Of a DNA stretch of 64,000 nucleotides, positions 1 through 11,963 are shown in pieces. The position numbers and the translations under genes were made by a program. The first letter of the stretch is position 1; each line of letters starts with the position of its first letter. The DNA lies in assembly GCA_022578605.1 (NCBI GenBank), contig MU394053.1, positions 888,229 to 952,228 on the forward strand. Direction: 5' to 3'. Below the pieces are notes generated by a model. The model had not been told where the DNA came from. It searched no databases and saw only the letters and a program-made list of their open reading frames with translations. This stretch comes from Camillea tinctor. Lineage: Eukaryota; Ascomycota; Sordariomycetes; Xylariales; Xylariaceae.

Positions 1-2600
1 GGCCACGCGAGGGAAGCAAGAGAAAGGAGAGAGAGAAAAAAGAAAAGAAAAGTTACCACCCCGCGTGTATGTGTCAGTGTCAATTCAGGCGAGGTCCGGG
101 CGTGATATCATTTGTCGTACGGTTTTTTTTCTTATACGCGGAAAGCGATACAAGCAATGGCAATTCTATCATGAACTCAAGTTTTCTATTTTGCTTTTTT
201 TCCCTCCTTATCCCTACCTCTCGATCTGTTGCCAGAGATTGCATCTATTTGCCTTTTGTCTCTCTCGCCCTCCCGCTCTGCCCCGCGGAACACGGAATAC
301 ATTGGCAAGTGCAGTGTATACTACCTCGGTGTATAGGCACGTTTGTGTACATTTACGTATATGTTGTGTGTGTGTGTGTGTGTGTTCGTGTTCGTGTCAC
401 AAGACGCCGAGGGTCCGACAGATCAAGAGACAGATGCTGTGAACTAAATTTTTTTTTTGGGTACCGCGCGCCAATCCTACGGTGCCGATGACATGTGCTC
501 TACTCATTCACTCATCCACCGGCTCGCCCGGCAGTAATATAGAGAGGCAATGATATCACGAGATGGTGGCGAGTGCTCGCGCGACACGCTGCGATACAGT
601 CGATTGCGATAATACCGAGATAGTGTCATTAGGAAAGGGGTGGAGAGAGACAAGAATGAGAGATAGAGAGAGAAGATGTGTGTGTATGTGTGTCTCTGTA
701 TAGTGCAACTTGCCTTTCGGGGGTTTTTTCTTTGTATTGTTCCCCGGATTCCTTGATTTTTTCTACTTTTTGGTTTATCTTCTGACTTCCTGGATTGTTG
801 GGTTGGCAGGGATGAGAAAGACCCTTTGGGGACTACCTTATAGCTTGGACTTTAGCGACAGGTGTGGCTTGAAGGGGGAGATGAGTCGGTTTTGATAGCG
901 CGCGCGCGGCTGAAATTTGGGGAGAAGGATGAAGAATCTGAGAGGTCGACTTGCGACGCAAGCTCGGAAAGAGGGGCGGGCAGAAGATTGGTTGAGGGGT
1001 GCAAGGTGGTAACGGTAACGCCCGTGGACAGGAACGGTGGAAGTGGGCCGGAGGTAGCAGGTAAGAGGGGAGGAGTTCAGTGCGATACCTACTACACAAG
1101 ACGTGACCTTGTTACTTAACCTATTTGCTTACTTTCCCCCTGTAGGGAATGAAATCCGACACTGTATCCATTGTACCTAAAGATCCATCATCCTCCTCGT
1201 CGTCGGGTCGGGTACGGGGAGGCGGACACGGAGAGCGCATCGTGGGGCTGGTGTTTTTACCTAAACGGGAAGACTTACAACAAGCAGCCTATCGCCTTTC
1301 ACCGTCGCTAGCACGTACATATACGCACGGATATGGAGATTACCTAGCTATCTACTACATACCTCTACGTGCACATGTAACCTATACAGATCCTTTCTAG
1401 GCTCTAGGCTCTAGGCTCTCCCCTTCCCCTCCTGCTCCTGCTCCTTCACCTGCACCGGTAGATAAAGAGAGAAGAAGAAAAAATTGCGGTTCTTACTTTA
1501 CCCATCGAATTTGTATAGTTGAAAACTTCCGGAATTTGCACATCGGAAGTGGGCAACGGAAGACAGAAAAGGGCTTTCATAAGTCTAACTTACCTAACCT
1601 ATCTAGCTTTACTTTGGCTAAGTGGCAAAAAGAAGATGAAGGCCTCGATTTTTCCCTCACGGGTTAATATATCACGGCGCACAAACTACCATATAGGTTA
1701 CCTTTCTTTCTTTTCTCTCGATCTCCCTCCGCGAAATGTCACGAGGGCCTCTTTTCCGCCAATTTCATCATCATTTTTGTTATTTCCCCTTTCTTCCCAC
1801 ATCCATCCATCCATTCATCATGCCTTTGTTTTGATGTTATACTTATGCTGTGCTTTGCTGTCAATGCGGGTAGGTCACCTGGTTCTTCACGCCCCCCCCT
1901 TTTTTTTTGTTCTTGTGTAGGTTAGGTGTATGTGTGTGTGTGATACTCTAGACTCTCTGGATCTAAGAATAGTATGCTCATCGCGAAACTAAAATGCCCT
2001 GCCTGCCTGTTCTGCGGGCTCGATGGGAGACACAAGAGAGAGAGAAAATGGTGCCATTGTTTCCCAGAGAGCACTGCATAAGAAGCTAGGCTCCTTTTTT
2101 CCTCTCTGTCTGTGTCGTCTTTGCCCTTGGTCTATTTTGCTTGGCGGCCGGCTTCATTTTTCCTTTTTATCTAATGTCGGGGTCGGATGAGGAATTGAGG
2201 TAAGATAGGGTAGAGAGAGAGGTGTATGCATAGGTATGGTATGGTATGGTACATTAGGGTACCTCTCGTAGATGTGGTTTGGGAAGCGGAAGAGAGACCA
2301 ACAATAACTAAGTACGGAGCGGAGGTACGCACACTAGCGACGAGGGGAAAGGAAGATACTAGCTGTAATTCGCAGATCAGAATACCCTATGTTCGATGGT
2401 ACCTACGGGGCCGAGCCTGATGATCCCCTCATGTATGTAACTGCTCGAGTTACACTTATCTTATAGGAGGAACGGAGTAGTAGATATGGGTGTTATTGTT
2501 ACTAGATAACGACCCGCTTATTTTTGAGTTTATCTATATACCAGTATAATAGATTTATCTTTCATCAACCGAAGCAGCCAATAGGAATTTCTGTTGTACA
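1..2600. other. gene-free stretch, low-complexity
   Basis: I see no convincing gene here. The open frames are short (60-140 codons), rich in Ser, Arg and Cys from pyrimidine or TG-rich DNA, and match no family I recognise. The stretch contains purine-rich tracts near the left edge, a (TG)n run, GAGA-rich tracts near 640-680 and 2030-2045, and ATCC repeats near 1800-1815. It may hold long UTRs or regulatory DNA of a gene beyond the left edge. Confidence 0.5.
366..385. repeat. (TG)n microsatellite
   Basis: About ten uninterrupted TG units are followed by TTCGTG repeats. It is a simple dinucleotide tract with no coding context. Confidence 0.85.
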
Positions 2601-2671
2601 GCATCAGTGGTTTAGTGGTAAAATCCATCGTTGCCATCGATGGGCCCCGCGTTCGATTCGCGGCTGATGCA
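2601..2671 (+). tRNA. tRNA-Gly (anticodon GCC), intronless
   Basis: A full cloverleaf of 71 nt can be drawn. The acceptor stem is GCATCAG paired with CTGATGC, with discriminator A at 2671. The D arm contains AGTGGTA. The anticodon stem CATCG/CGATG closes the seven-base loop TTGCCAT, giving anticodon GCC. The T arm contains GTTCGATTC closed by CCGCG/CGCGG. A T-rich run downstream (TTCTTTTTCTTTTTT) fits RNA polymerase III termination. No intron is present. Confidence 0.95.
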
Positions 2672-5600
2672 ATACCAATATTCTTTTTCTTTTTTCCTTC
2701 TATTGTTCGTGTGATTACTTTTGTTGGTCAATTAATCTAAATGAAAAAGTCTTGTGTTCTGCTCATTAACCGTGAGGAGGCTATTTTTAGCTTAACCTAA
2801 TTCCCAACGTTCTGGCTCTTTGTTTTTGCCTGATGTCGTCTATTTTATTTACATATTTGTTTCTTAAAATAGGCTTTGGTCATCTGCTGTCGTCGTCCAT
2901 TTCAACAGACTTGCTGAACGAGCGAATGAGTTATTGCTTCGTTTAATGATGACCGGCTTAGTTGGAAAGGGGGCACGCGCGATATCATTATTCTTCGGTT
3001 TCTTGCTTTCGTACGTAGAGCGTAGGGTTTGGTCAGATAATGTGGGCTGGATACTCTGGGTACAGAAAGGTTGACAAGGGCGCTCCATAGGAATGGGGCA
3101 TGTCATATTAGACTCCTTTTAACTAGCTACTATCACGATGGTTGATTCGCTATCCTTCCGGCCTCAAAATTTTTTTACTTGTTCAAATCTTGTTTCCGCT
3201 CGTCTTACTGTTCGGATACATCCTTATTTGTTTCTTGGCCTCTCTCCTTGTTCTTGCCCCTCCTGTTTCCTTCCTCCTCTACTTTTGACCAGGGGTGAAG
3301 GACAAGATGCGGCAAAGTGATCCCGTGCCAAGCGGCGGGTTTTCGTGGAAACTGACAGAAACAGTGGCATCTTCCTCGGAAGGGATCGTGACTTTTTTGG
3401 TTTGTTTTATGCTGGCGGGGACCGGTAGGACTACATTTACCGGTGAGGATTACGAGTCGGGACAATGGTATCCATTTCACAGTGATAGGTAGCGTAGTAG
3501 TGGTGGTGATGGTGGTGACAGTAATAATATAAGGAGGAGCTAAAAATACCTATTCGTCGATAGACGAGAGACCAAACCTCTTGATCACCCCCCCTTCCCC
3601 CCTCAAACGATGTATCATTAAAAGAATTCGAGTAAGCAAATCCGCTCTCGTGTATATGCGCTTTTTCTCTTTCGCGCTTCTAAAACCCATGTAGTAACGG
3701 ATGCTGTTTAGGTTGTAAAGGACGTATTCCCATCCAGGTAGATTAGGTATGATCAGAAGCGGAGCATGGGAAAAGGACAAAAGAAAAGAAAAAAGGAAGT
3801 AAACCATTATTTCGGAGTCGAAGCCGATGCGCATAATGAAATCCCCCCGCCTTCGCCCCTCACACACATACGTTTTTCTAAGTCTTCTGCAAAAAAAAGT
3901 AATACATCAAGTTTTTTCTTTTCCTTTTTATCTTCTATTTCCTAACTTGGGATTCAAACGAGTTATATATCAAAGCGGGTTCCCTTTTGTCGGCAGGTAT
4001 TTCCCGCGTATAGGATATATGCGTGTGATACCTACGAGATACCTGCCTACCAATGTGCGTCTTCCTATCTTGCTGTCTGTGTGTTTGTTTGTACACTAGG
4101 AGGAAGTAAACTTACTGGCTGGTCGAACTCTGCCCAGTAGTTGTTGTGGGCTCTCTGTACTCTCCAAACCATAGGAACCCCCATGTAATTACTACTCCCC
4201 TGCTCTATTCCCACCCACACTCTAAATTATCTCCATTTCTCTTCTCAACCCAAACTGCCGACATCGGCACAGTATAAATAAGAAAAATTATTTCTTGTGT
4301 AAAGTAGATATGTACATGCTCAGGAATAAGGGGAGAGAGTGCGTGAGAAACGGAAGCTTGTAGGTAAGTAGTTGTTGCTGAGTGGGATGTGGAAAAAGTA
4401 GGGAGTGGGGGGCATGGGGGGGTAAGAAGATGGGAAAATAATATTCAGAGGGAAATTAGACGCGAATGTCCTGAACATGGCGTGATGGGGATGGCGGTAC
4501 GGGACGGTACGGGTACGGTACGGCGCGCGAGTCGTTTTTTTCTCTGTCCATGTCTCTTTCTTCCTGCCTTTGGGGGGAGGGGGTAAGGTAGAGAGAGAGA
4601 CGGCAGTCAGAGTGAGTGAGAAAGAAAGTGGGTATTATATAAGCGCAATGTAGATCTGACCTGATATCTCTCTACCTGGACAGCTGAGAAGAAAGGACCA
4701 TCTACCTAACCTACCTTATCTTAGGCTGGCTACTAAGTAGACATGGCATGTATGTACGTACTCATGTCATGTATGTATATGTGCGTGCGTGTGTGTGCGT
4801 ATGTACATGTGTATGTATGTAGGTACCATAAGCACGCGGGATGTAAGTAGGTTGGTAGGTAAGAAGGTAAGGGTAAGGTAACATGCTTGATTAGCAGATA
4901 GACGGACTAACAACAGACGGACGGATTGGTAAGTGGGATTACCTAGCTTAGCGGACAAGCGCCAACTAGGTAGGTAGGTACATACATACACACATCCATA
5001 CGTACATACATGTATGTAAGTAAGCAGCAGCAACCTTTACCTTACCGTGCCTTACCATACCCTGTCATGCCATGCCATGCCATGCTATACCTTACCTATG
5101 TACATACACACGGAGCCAGGTCCCATGGTACAGTGAGACTTATCCAACCCGGCGGCGGCATCTTTTCTTACACGAATAGGTAGAGGCTTCTTACCCCCCT
5201 TCCCCCTTTCTGGCCCCCATTCCATTCCCAAGGGTTTAAGGAAAGGGAGAAAAAAGCCCGCACGGCCGGTCCTAGCAACTACTTACCTAGGAAGGTCTAT
5301 AAATCCTATGTCCGTCTTACGGACCGGGGGGTGGTTGACTAGATCCGGTCAGGCATGCCTCACCTAACCTAACCTTACCTACATAAGTTACCTACTTACC
5401 TAACCTATAGGAATACCTATATGACCGAAATCCCATACCCTCTCCCCCTGCTGCCTATAGAGACTTCTACACATCAACGGGGGAACATGTGACTCAGCTG
5501 AGGCCTAGTTAGGCATTACCTATAACCTAACCTTACATATCTATACCCAACCAGCCAACCAACCAACTACATAAAGCTAACCATGCCTAAGTTAGTATTC

Positions 5601-6934
5601 GCACATACACATGCGCATATACACTACATACATGCCCCTTTAAATTTAGTTCATACCGAGTGATCAGTTGCCCCCCCCCTTCCCAAGCCAACTAATCCCA
5701 CTTAGGGGGAGAACTAGAAACGCAGCATCGTCTTTAGAGTAAGTTATACTGTTTCATGACTAACCTACTTATGTTGTGTCCTTACGCTATAACCTATAAC
5801 CTGCCCAGGCAAACCTCCAAGAAGCTAGGTAACAAGGTCAGCGGCGGCGCTAACATAGTTGACTCATCTATACGTGTCTGTCTGTGTGTGCGGCCTAACC
5901 CTCACATGATGATAAAGGGGGCTCCTTACTATGTACCAAACGGGATATTCGTTTGCAAGTCTCATGGTTTTATTCTTATTTTCTTTCGTCTTCGCACTAT
6001 ACCAATAATTTTTCAAGTCCTAGTTTAGTTTCTTTATTTTACTTTATGTAAAACGCTAAGTGGGTTGATGCCCTACGTGCTTAAGAGGAGCTGGCGCTAA
6101 CGCGAAGCATATCATATTTAAGACACACCAATGAATGTCTAGACATATGGAAAGAGTCCCTCATAGGCTAGCTACATGTAGCCCCGCGTTTAGTCTTTGT
6201 TAGAGCATTTGAGTCTATAAGCGATAGTATAGTGTTCATGTGTACCTAAAATACTTAGTATCAATATGCGTTAGTCAGTTGTATTGTAATAACAGCGGTG
6301 TATGTTCTAAAAGACAGTAAATATTGGAATATCGATTTGCTCTATTTCTTGCTTCCATCATTAACTATTTACCTACTTATACGCGAGTTTCAAAAGGGGG
6401 GTGGGAAAAGGGGGCACTTGTAGAAAGAGGTCTTGTTTTCGACAAAAGAGATAACGCGAGCTTCCCTGTACACGGAAGCGAAAGCAAAAGATATCGAGAG
6501 TTATGTGTGGTATCACTTATACTTATCCAGAACCTCTCACCTTCGGGAAGGAGAGGGCAACAGAGATATAAATCAGAAGCAAGCATACATGACCCAACAC
6601 CATAAACTCCATGATGATGATAAGGGCGTTCAACTAAGAACGACAAGGGTAATAGTATAAGAAAAAAGAACAGCAAAACAAAAGATGAGCGAGTGCTATA
6701 TACACCGATCTAAGATGCAACCTAAGGAATATGAACATGCATATATGACCTGACCCGGTTGTCCCACGATGTGGATGAGAATAATGTAACGGCATGGTGT
6801 TATCACTTAGTAGGAGATGTCACGAGAAAGGGAAACCAAATAAATGGGGTGGTTTATCCCAATCATCAGCGGTGATGGTGACGGCGACGAGACACATGGC
6901 GCAAGTAAGTTTGGAAATGAGTTGGGTTATTCCC
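2672..6934. other. gene-free stretch, TAGGTA/TACCTA-rich
   Basis: No gene is recognisable in this 4.3-kb stretch; frames are at most about 105 codons and low-complexity. Between about 4680 and 5620 the DNA is packed with variants of ACCTAACCT, TACCTA and GTATGTA on both strands. The right end is the 3' flank of the PIB1-like gene on the minus strand. Confidence 0.5.
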
Positions 6935-8814
6935 CTAATAGCCAAAGCTATCATGCTGATGTACTGGACATCGTCCTGGGTGATCAACGAACCATTCGTT
7001 AATGCAGGACCGGTGGAAACGACACAAGCACTCCAGGCGGGCCATAGGCACACCGACCTCAAACTCTTCTAGGCAAATGGTACATTCTGCCGAATCAACG
7101 CAGTCTTTCTCTGTGGCCAAATAGGGGAACATGCCGGTTCTCCGAGCGGTGCGTGGGGGTGGTGTGCCATGGCTATTTGACCCATCGCCCATAGGGGGTC
7201 TTGGGTTATAAGTGCTATGTGCTGTGATGCAGAGGGTAATGTGCGATTCTCGGAGGGACTCAAAGTTTTGAAGGTTACGCGAGGGCAGCTCTTGATGACA
7301 TATAGGACATTCGTCTTCCTCGGGAATCTGTGGTGGTGGGGGTAAGGGACGGTTCATGGCCGCCATGGATGATGAGGAAGAAGATGCATTGGCCAGATCG
7401 AAAAAGGAGCTTAGTTCCCTGGGGACGCGAGATGACATAGAAGCCATCATAGAGCGGGAAGACGGATGCATCCCAGGCTGGCGTCCGTATGGTGAGTAGT
7501 GACGTGTTTGGTAGTGTGCAAGACCCCCGACACGGTTATTAGGGTTATTAGGTGGTGGCTCCCACATCCGCGACGCTGGGCCAGGATCCTATTTTTGTAT
7601 TAACATGGACTGGCTGGTTTAGATAAGCGAGACTGGAGGGGGGACTAACCAATGTAGCACTTCTATTCCTAGGAAAAGTGTCACCAGCCGGATTTGACGA
7701 GTATCGTGGAGAAAGAGAACTTGACCTGCCATCGGTAGCAAAGATGCTACTCGAGCTACTTTGGGTTCTGCGGTGCGACGAACCCGAGGGGTAGGACTCA
7801 GGCGATTGCTGCGGTTGGGGCGGCGTTGTGTTCGGGTCCGGAACACAGGGATTGCAAAGCCGAACTCGCTCACCACCGCCGAGGGAGCTGAATTCAGCAA
7901 TGCCCCCTTCACCGGCGAGAAAAGAAATGCTGGGGTAATAGTTCCGCTCACCCGGTGGCCGTACTATGAACTGATAAGGTAGGATAATGCGGTGCGGAGA
8001 GCATGCATTACAAACTACTCTGCCACATTTTCTAGACGGTATATTAGTATCAGGGTGGAAAGGGGCTGATAGTGGCCCGACTATAAACTTACCGGCAATG
8101 ATGCTTCCTAACAAAAATGCTGAACTGCGTACGGCATATTGGGCAGTAGGTTACCTCTGCATCTGGCTGCCATCGTGGGACGATAAAGTCCGGCGGACCT
8201 CTCCTTTGTGCTTGCGGGGATGGAGGCAATGCCATTGAGCTTAACCGCGAAGACGGTCGTCCCGAAGATAGTGATGCTGTGTCGAGCTGTGGTCCCACTG
8301 GCTGCTGTGGAGAGCGTTCTGCTGTGATATCCCCGAGAGATGTGGTCTCTTGAATAGATAACTGTCTGAGCGATTCCGCGGTTGTTTCGCTCAAAGCGTC
8401 TTGTAGGGTTATACCAGATGCTGGTTGGGGACTGTCATTACCAGCAGCTAGTGCCGGTGGCAGGGAAACCGTATCGAGATCCAAATGCTGTGTTGCCTCG
8501 GAAACTGGAAGTCCATCGGTTTCGATCGGTGGCTGGCCAGGCTCCGAGATTAAGGCACCATCATTCGTTGTTGACTGTACGCTTGGTCCAGCTTCATCAT
8601 GGGTATCATCTCCTGAGGTTCTTTCGGTCAGATGGGTCGGGCAATCGAAGTAGCGCGAACACTCGTGGCCAAAGAATGCAGAGGTCTGATAGGGACAGGA
8701 GGGTGTGTCGGGGGCACCACTTCCAGCATATGAACTTCCTGACTCGGTGTCGCTAATGTTGTGGTCTTCCTCTGCCGTCGGAGGTGCATGACCTCCGCTA
8801 CCAACCGAAGACAT
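6935..8814 (-). CDS. FYVE and RING finger E3 ubiquitin ligase (PIB1-like)
   Basis: Three exons, 8814-8093, 8031-7650 and 7588-6935, join in frame to 585 residues; both introns are 61 nt with GT/AG ends. The middle carries a FYVE zinc finger: a WQPD box, then RKHHCRKCG across the first intron, then paired cysteines ending in RVRLCNPC. FYVE domains bind phosphatidylinositol 3-phosphate on endosomes and vacuoles. Next comes a CPIC...H...C cluster. The C-terminus has a RING of spacing C-x2-C-x14-C-x-C-x2-H-x2-C-x11-C-x2-H, very like ZNRF and yeast Pib1 RINGs (ARLECLC, CPVH). FYVE followed by RING is the Pib1 architecture; yeast Pib1 is only about 286 residues, and the extra length here is a Ser/Thr/Pro-rich N-terminus and linker. 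Likely role: ubiquitination at endosomal or vacuolar membranes. Confidence 0.9.
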
Positions 8815-10191
8815 GATGCGACATGGGCAGGCTGAGCTTATAAAAGAGACGAGAACTTCGTGGGTTAGATCATCGAAGACCGAAGATCAGGGATGGCGGA
8901 CCATGAATTGGGGAGATGCGAGGTTCTTAATAAGAGGAAGAGGGGTCGGAGCGGATTAAGGAGGCTCGATTCGAGGGGGTTTCGAGGGGGTTTTTCGAGA
9001 GGGTTTTCGAGGGGGTTTCCTAAAGATAGTGAGGTAGGTGAATCAGCCACGATATTGTCTTGCATCTATTCTGGATCGGGATTGGAGAATGGGGGATTTC
9101 GGTATGTAGGTGAGAGCAGACTGTGATAGGATAGGCTGAGGGGGACTCGCGCCAGGCCATCAGTATCAGACAGAGATGCGATGTGATGTTGCTAACGTAA
9201 GTGACCTGGGCTTACCAAAGATAGTTGAAGATGAGGCTGTGATGTAAGTATAGAAGATTGAAGTAACGACAATATACTAATGGTTTATTGCTTTATTTTA
9301 TCTTATTGCAGTTTCAATATTTCTTAGTGAGGTTGATGTTGATGTCGAGGTTCAGGTTTAGCGACAAACTCTAGAGTCGGAGCTAAAGAGTTGTAGTTGA
9401 CGTTCGTTCGACGTTGGACGTGCAGCGAAGTTGCTCCAAAGTCCCCTGCCCCATTATCCATAACCCACGCTTGCCAAGACATTTCACCATTTATCAGTGG
9501 GTCCTCTTGCTGCATTATCCTTATCACTGATCACTAATGGGCCCCAGCTGTCAATTGAACATCAATTTAACATCTCGTCAGCAGCTATAGAATTGGAACT
9601 TATAAAAATCGTAGAACTTCAAGAAGTTCTTAACCTAACAGGTTAGATAATATTGTATGTTATCAGCTTCCATCTCAACTGCCATTTCATTGTTGTACAT
9701 TTAACAATGCGTGGCTATACAATAACAAATTCCTTAGCTGGGCTTTTACTATACGTCATTCACGCATCTAGGTACCCATGTATGTAACCTACGTAGGTAC
9801 CTAAGTAAATACCTACTATGTATTACATAAGGTATGGGAATACATGCAGAACCTTGCTGGGGCACTTCTTCCAACAAGGTTTACCTTTGTAAGGCAAGAG
9901 CTGATAGCAAACCTTTGACCTCCAGGTCGGAACCTATCTAACTCTAACTAACGCTGCATTGCGTCAGATTTCCAGGGATCTAGGTTTAAGTTAAAGTACA
10001 TTTGTATACATGAGTACCTAACCTACCTATATATACTATACCTTGCTGTCACTATTACTCTCACCAACTCTATTAGACGATGTAAAAATCAAAATCTCCC
10101 TCTATACCATATCATATCGCATCGCATCGCAACTCATTCATATGTTTCGTGTTGCCTGGGTATCTACTCATTATCTTCCACCTTCTTATCC
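8815..10191. other. intergenic: promoter of the PIB1-like gene and 3' flank of the lectin-like gene
   Basis: No convincing gene. A 67-codon minus-strand frame at 9324-9527 has no recognisable motif and is probably chance. A GAGGGGGTTT tandem array lies about 150-200 bases upstream of the PIB1-like start. TAGGTACCTA-type words cluster near 9770-9835. Confidence 0.5.
8971..9020. repeat. tandem TCGAGGGGGTTT array
   Basis: Four imperfect copies of a 12-14-bp unit, TCGAGGGGGTTT with slight variants. The four G-runs are of 3-5 bases, so the plus strand could form a G-quadruplex. It lies in the probable promoter of the PIB1-like gene. Confidence 0.75.
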
Positions 10192-11963
10192 TTACCCTAT
10201 AGGCACAATTCCAGCATCGACCCAATTGCTCCCGTCGTACCAAACCTCCTTCACCCTGCCGCCGTCCACCTGGAAGAAACACCGGTTCATATCCTGTTCT
10301 CGAGAAATGCCCTGTGCCGTCCGAGGAAACGCCCCCGGTGTCAGGCAAGCGATGTCTGTTCCCCTGATGGCGCCCCCCAGCGCCTCGTAAGTCTGCGGTC
10401 CTTGCCACCCGCTCGAGTCTGCCTGCCAAACCACCTGTATCGCATCATCATCGTCTTGATACAGGATGTAGGTGTTGACCTGGTTATCACTATCGTACGG
10501 CCTGCCCACCGTGAACGCCCCGATCGAAGTGTTTGCTGGTATGTCCTGGGATAGCGTCCCGTGCGTCCAGGACGTGCCCTGTGTGCTTTCGGCCGAGTCG
10601 TTGCGCAGCTTGCACGAGAGCTTGCCGTCTGTGCTGCGGTAGACCACGCCGGACGCATCTGAGTAATTTTGGGCCGCTGGTAAGTTGACCAGGCTGCTCC
10701 CCGCGGACGCTTCGATGCCTAGGTCCGTGTCGTTGACCCACCAGGGGCTCTGGGGATTGCTACCGTTCATACCGTACATTATCGTCCACCGGACCTTGTT
10801 ATCTGCGTCCTGCGTTACGACATACGGGAAGAAGGACGAGATGCTTGTGCCCGTGCCCATGTCGAGCGGATAGTCGTTAAGACTGCTGCTCCGGCCCTTT
10901 AGCGGTAGAGTCCCGTTTTCCAGCTCGAAGTTAAACATTTGGCTCCGTGCTATGCTGTCTTCATCTTCATAGAATAGTTCTAGTATAGGCTAGGAGCAAG
11001 CCATTAGCAACCTCTTCTCTACGATAGGGTGTTGTTGAGACCTACCTTTGTCCCACTATTCATGTATGCTGAGGCTGCAATAGCTCCATCCTTCCTGGGG
11101 GCGTAGGGAAGCGTATCGAGGATGGTTGAGTCCGTCCAGTTATCACTTGTACTCTCTTTCGACATGAAGCGTAGCTGATCTTGTGGATCTTGGAAGAATA
11201 GGCGTATCGCATAATCGTCCCCAGAATCCAATCGATATCCTGTAACCGCTATCTTCGAATAAGCTTTAATGGTCGTGGGCGAAGGTTCGTTCGACGTATT
11301 CGTTGATGCATTTTTGCTACTAGAACTTGATCTCGCTACGGTAGTGCCTAATACGGCCCCAAGCACTACACCAATGATTATCACTACTATTATGCCACCG
11401 ATCGACCATTGCTTTCGTCGTTTATGGTTCAAATCTGCGGCCGCGGCTACGCTCCTATGAGGATCATCTTTGACCCATGAAGGATCGGAGCTCAACTCTG
11501 GTCGGTCATATAGGGGATGTGACTCCGAATGCCAACCTTCGAACTGCCGGGCATCCTGTATCGAAATCGGGTGGCTATGAGGGAAGGCAACTTCAAGTGA
11601 ACTGGCTTGGGGTGAGTGCACTGGTATTGGCCACTGAAATTGAGTCTGATCTTGAGGCTGTGGTGGTATCGGCGGGAGATTTTGTATAGGAGCTACTTGA
11701 ATCCCTTGTGATGTGAGTTCATCGGCATGTGCTGACCCTGATATTCTGTAAAGCGTTGATTCCTCATGTAGTCCCCTAGCTGCAAACTTCTGGTCTTCTT
11801 GGGGTACAACCTGCAATCCCGGAGTACTCATCTCGTCCCTGTCTGGAGCCACTTCTAGCCATGGTTGTGGGTGTGCTTGTCTGGGATCCATCTCACCGCA
11901 AGAGAAGTAGAACTTCTGGCTCTCAGTCACTGCATCTTTATATTGTTGAAGATCCTGCATCAT
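10192..11963 (-). CDS. single-pass membrane protein with fucose-lectin-like ectodomain
   Basis: Two exons, 11963-11046 and 10989-10192, joined across a 56-nt intron give 571 residues. A start at the next ATG (11891, MDPRQ...) is equally plausible and resembles the usual start of this fungal family. The N-terminal part has three degenerate repeats around WLEVAPD, GLQVVPQ and GIQVAPI. One hydrophobic helix of about 22 residues, rich in Ile, Val and Gly, follows a basic RRK stop, so it is probably a type II membrane protein. After a Ser/Thr/Asn-rich stalk, about 330 residues show repeating aromatic/acidic blades (ILELFYEDED, NTYILYQDDD, WYDGSNW) like the fungal fucose-specific lectin propeller. 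The family assignment is by pattern recognition; sugar binding is inferred. Confidence 0.75.

Noticed and set aside
1..491. 125-140 codon frames at the left edge
   Set aside because: Cys/Val repeats come from the TG microsatellite; no protein-like pattern.
8382..8756. 124-codon plus frame
   Set aside because: Antisense to exon 1 of the PIB1-like gene; no motif.
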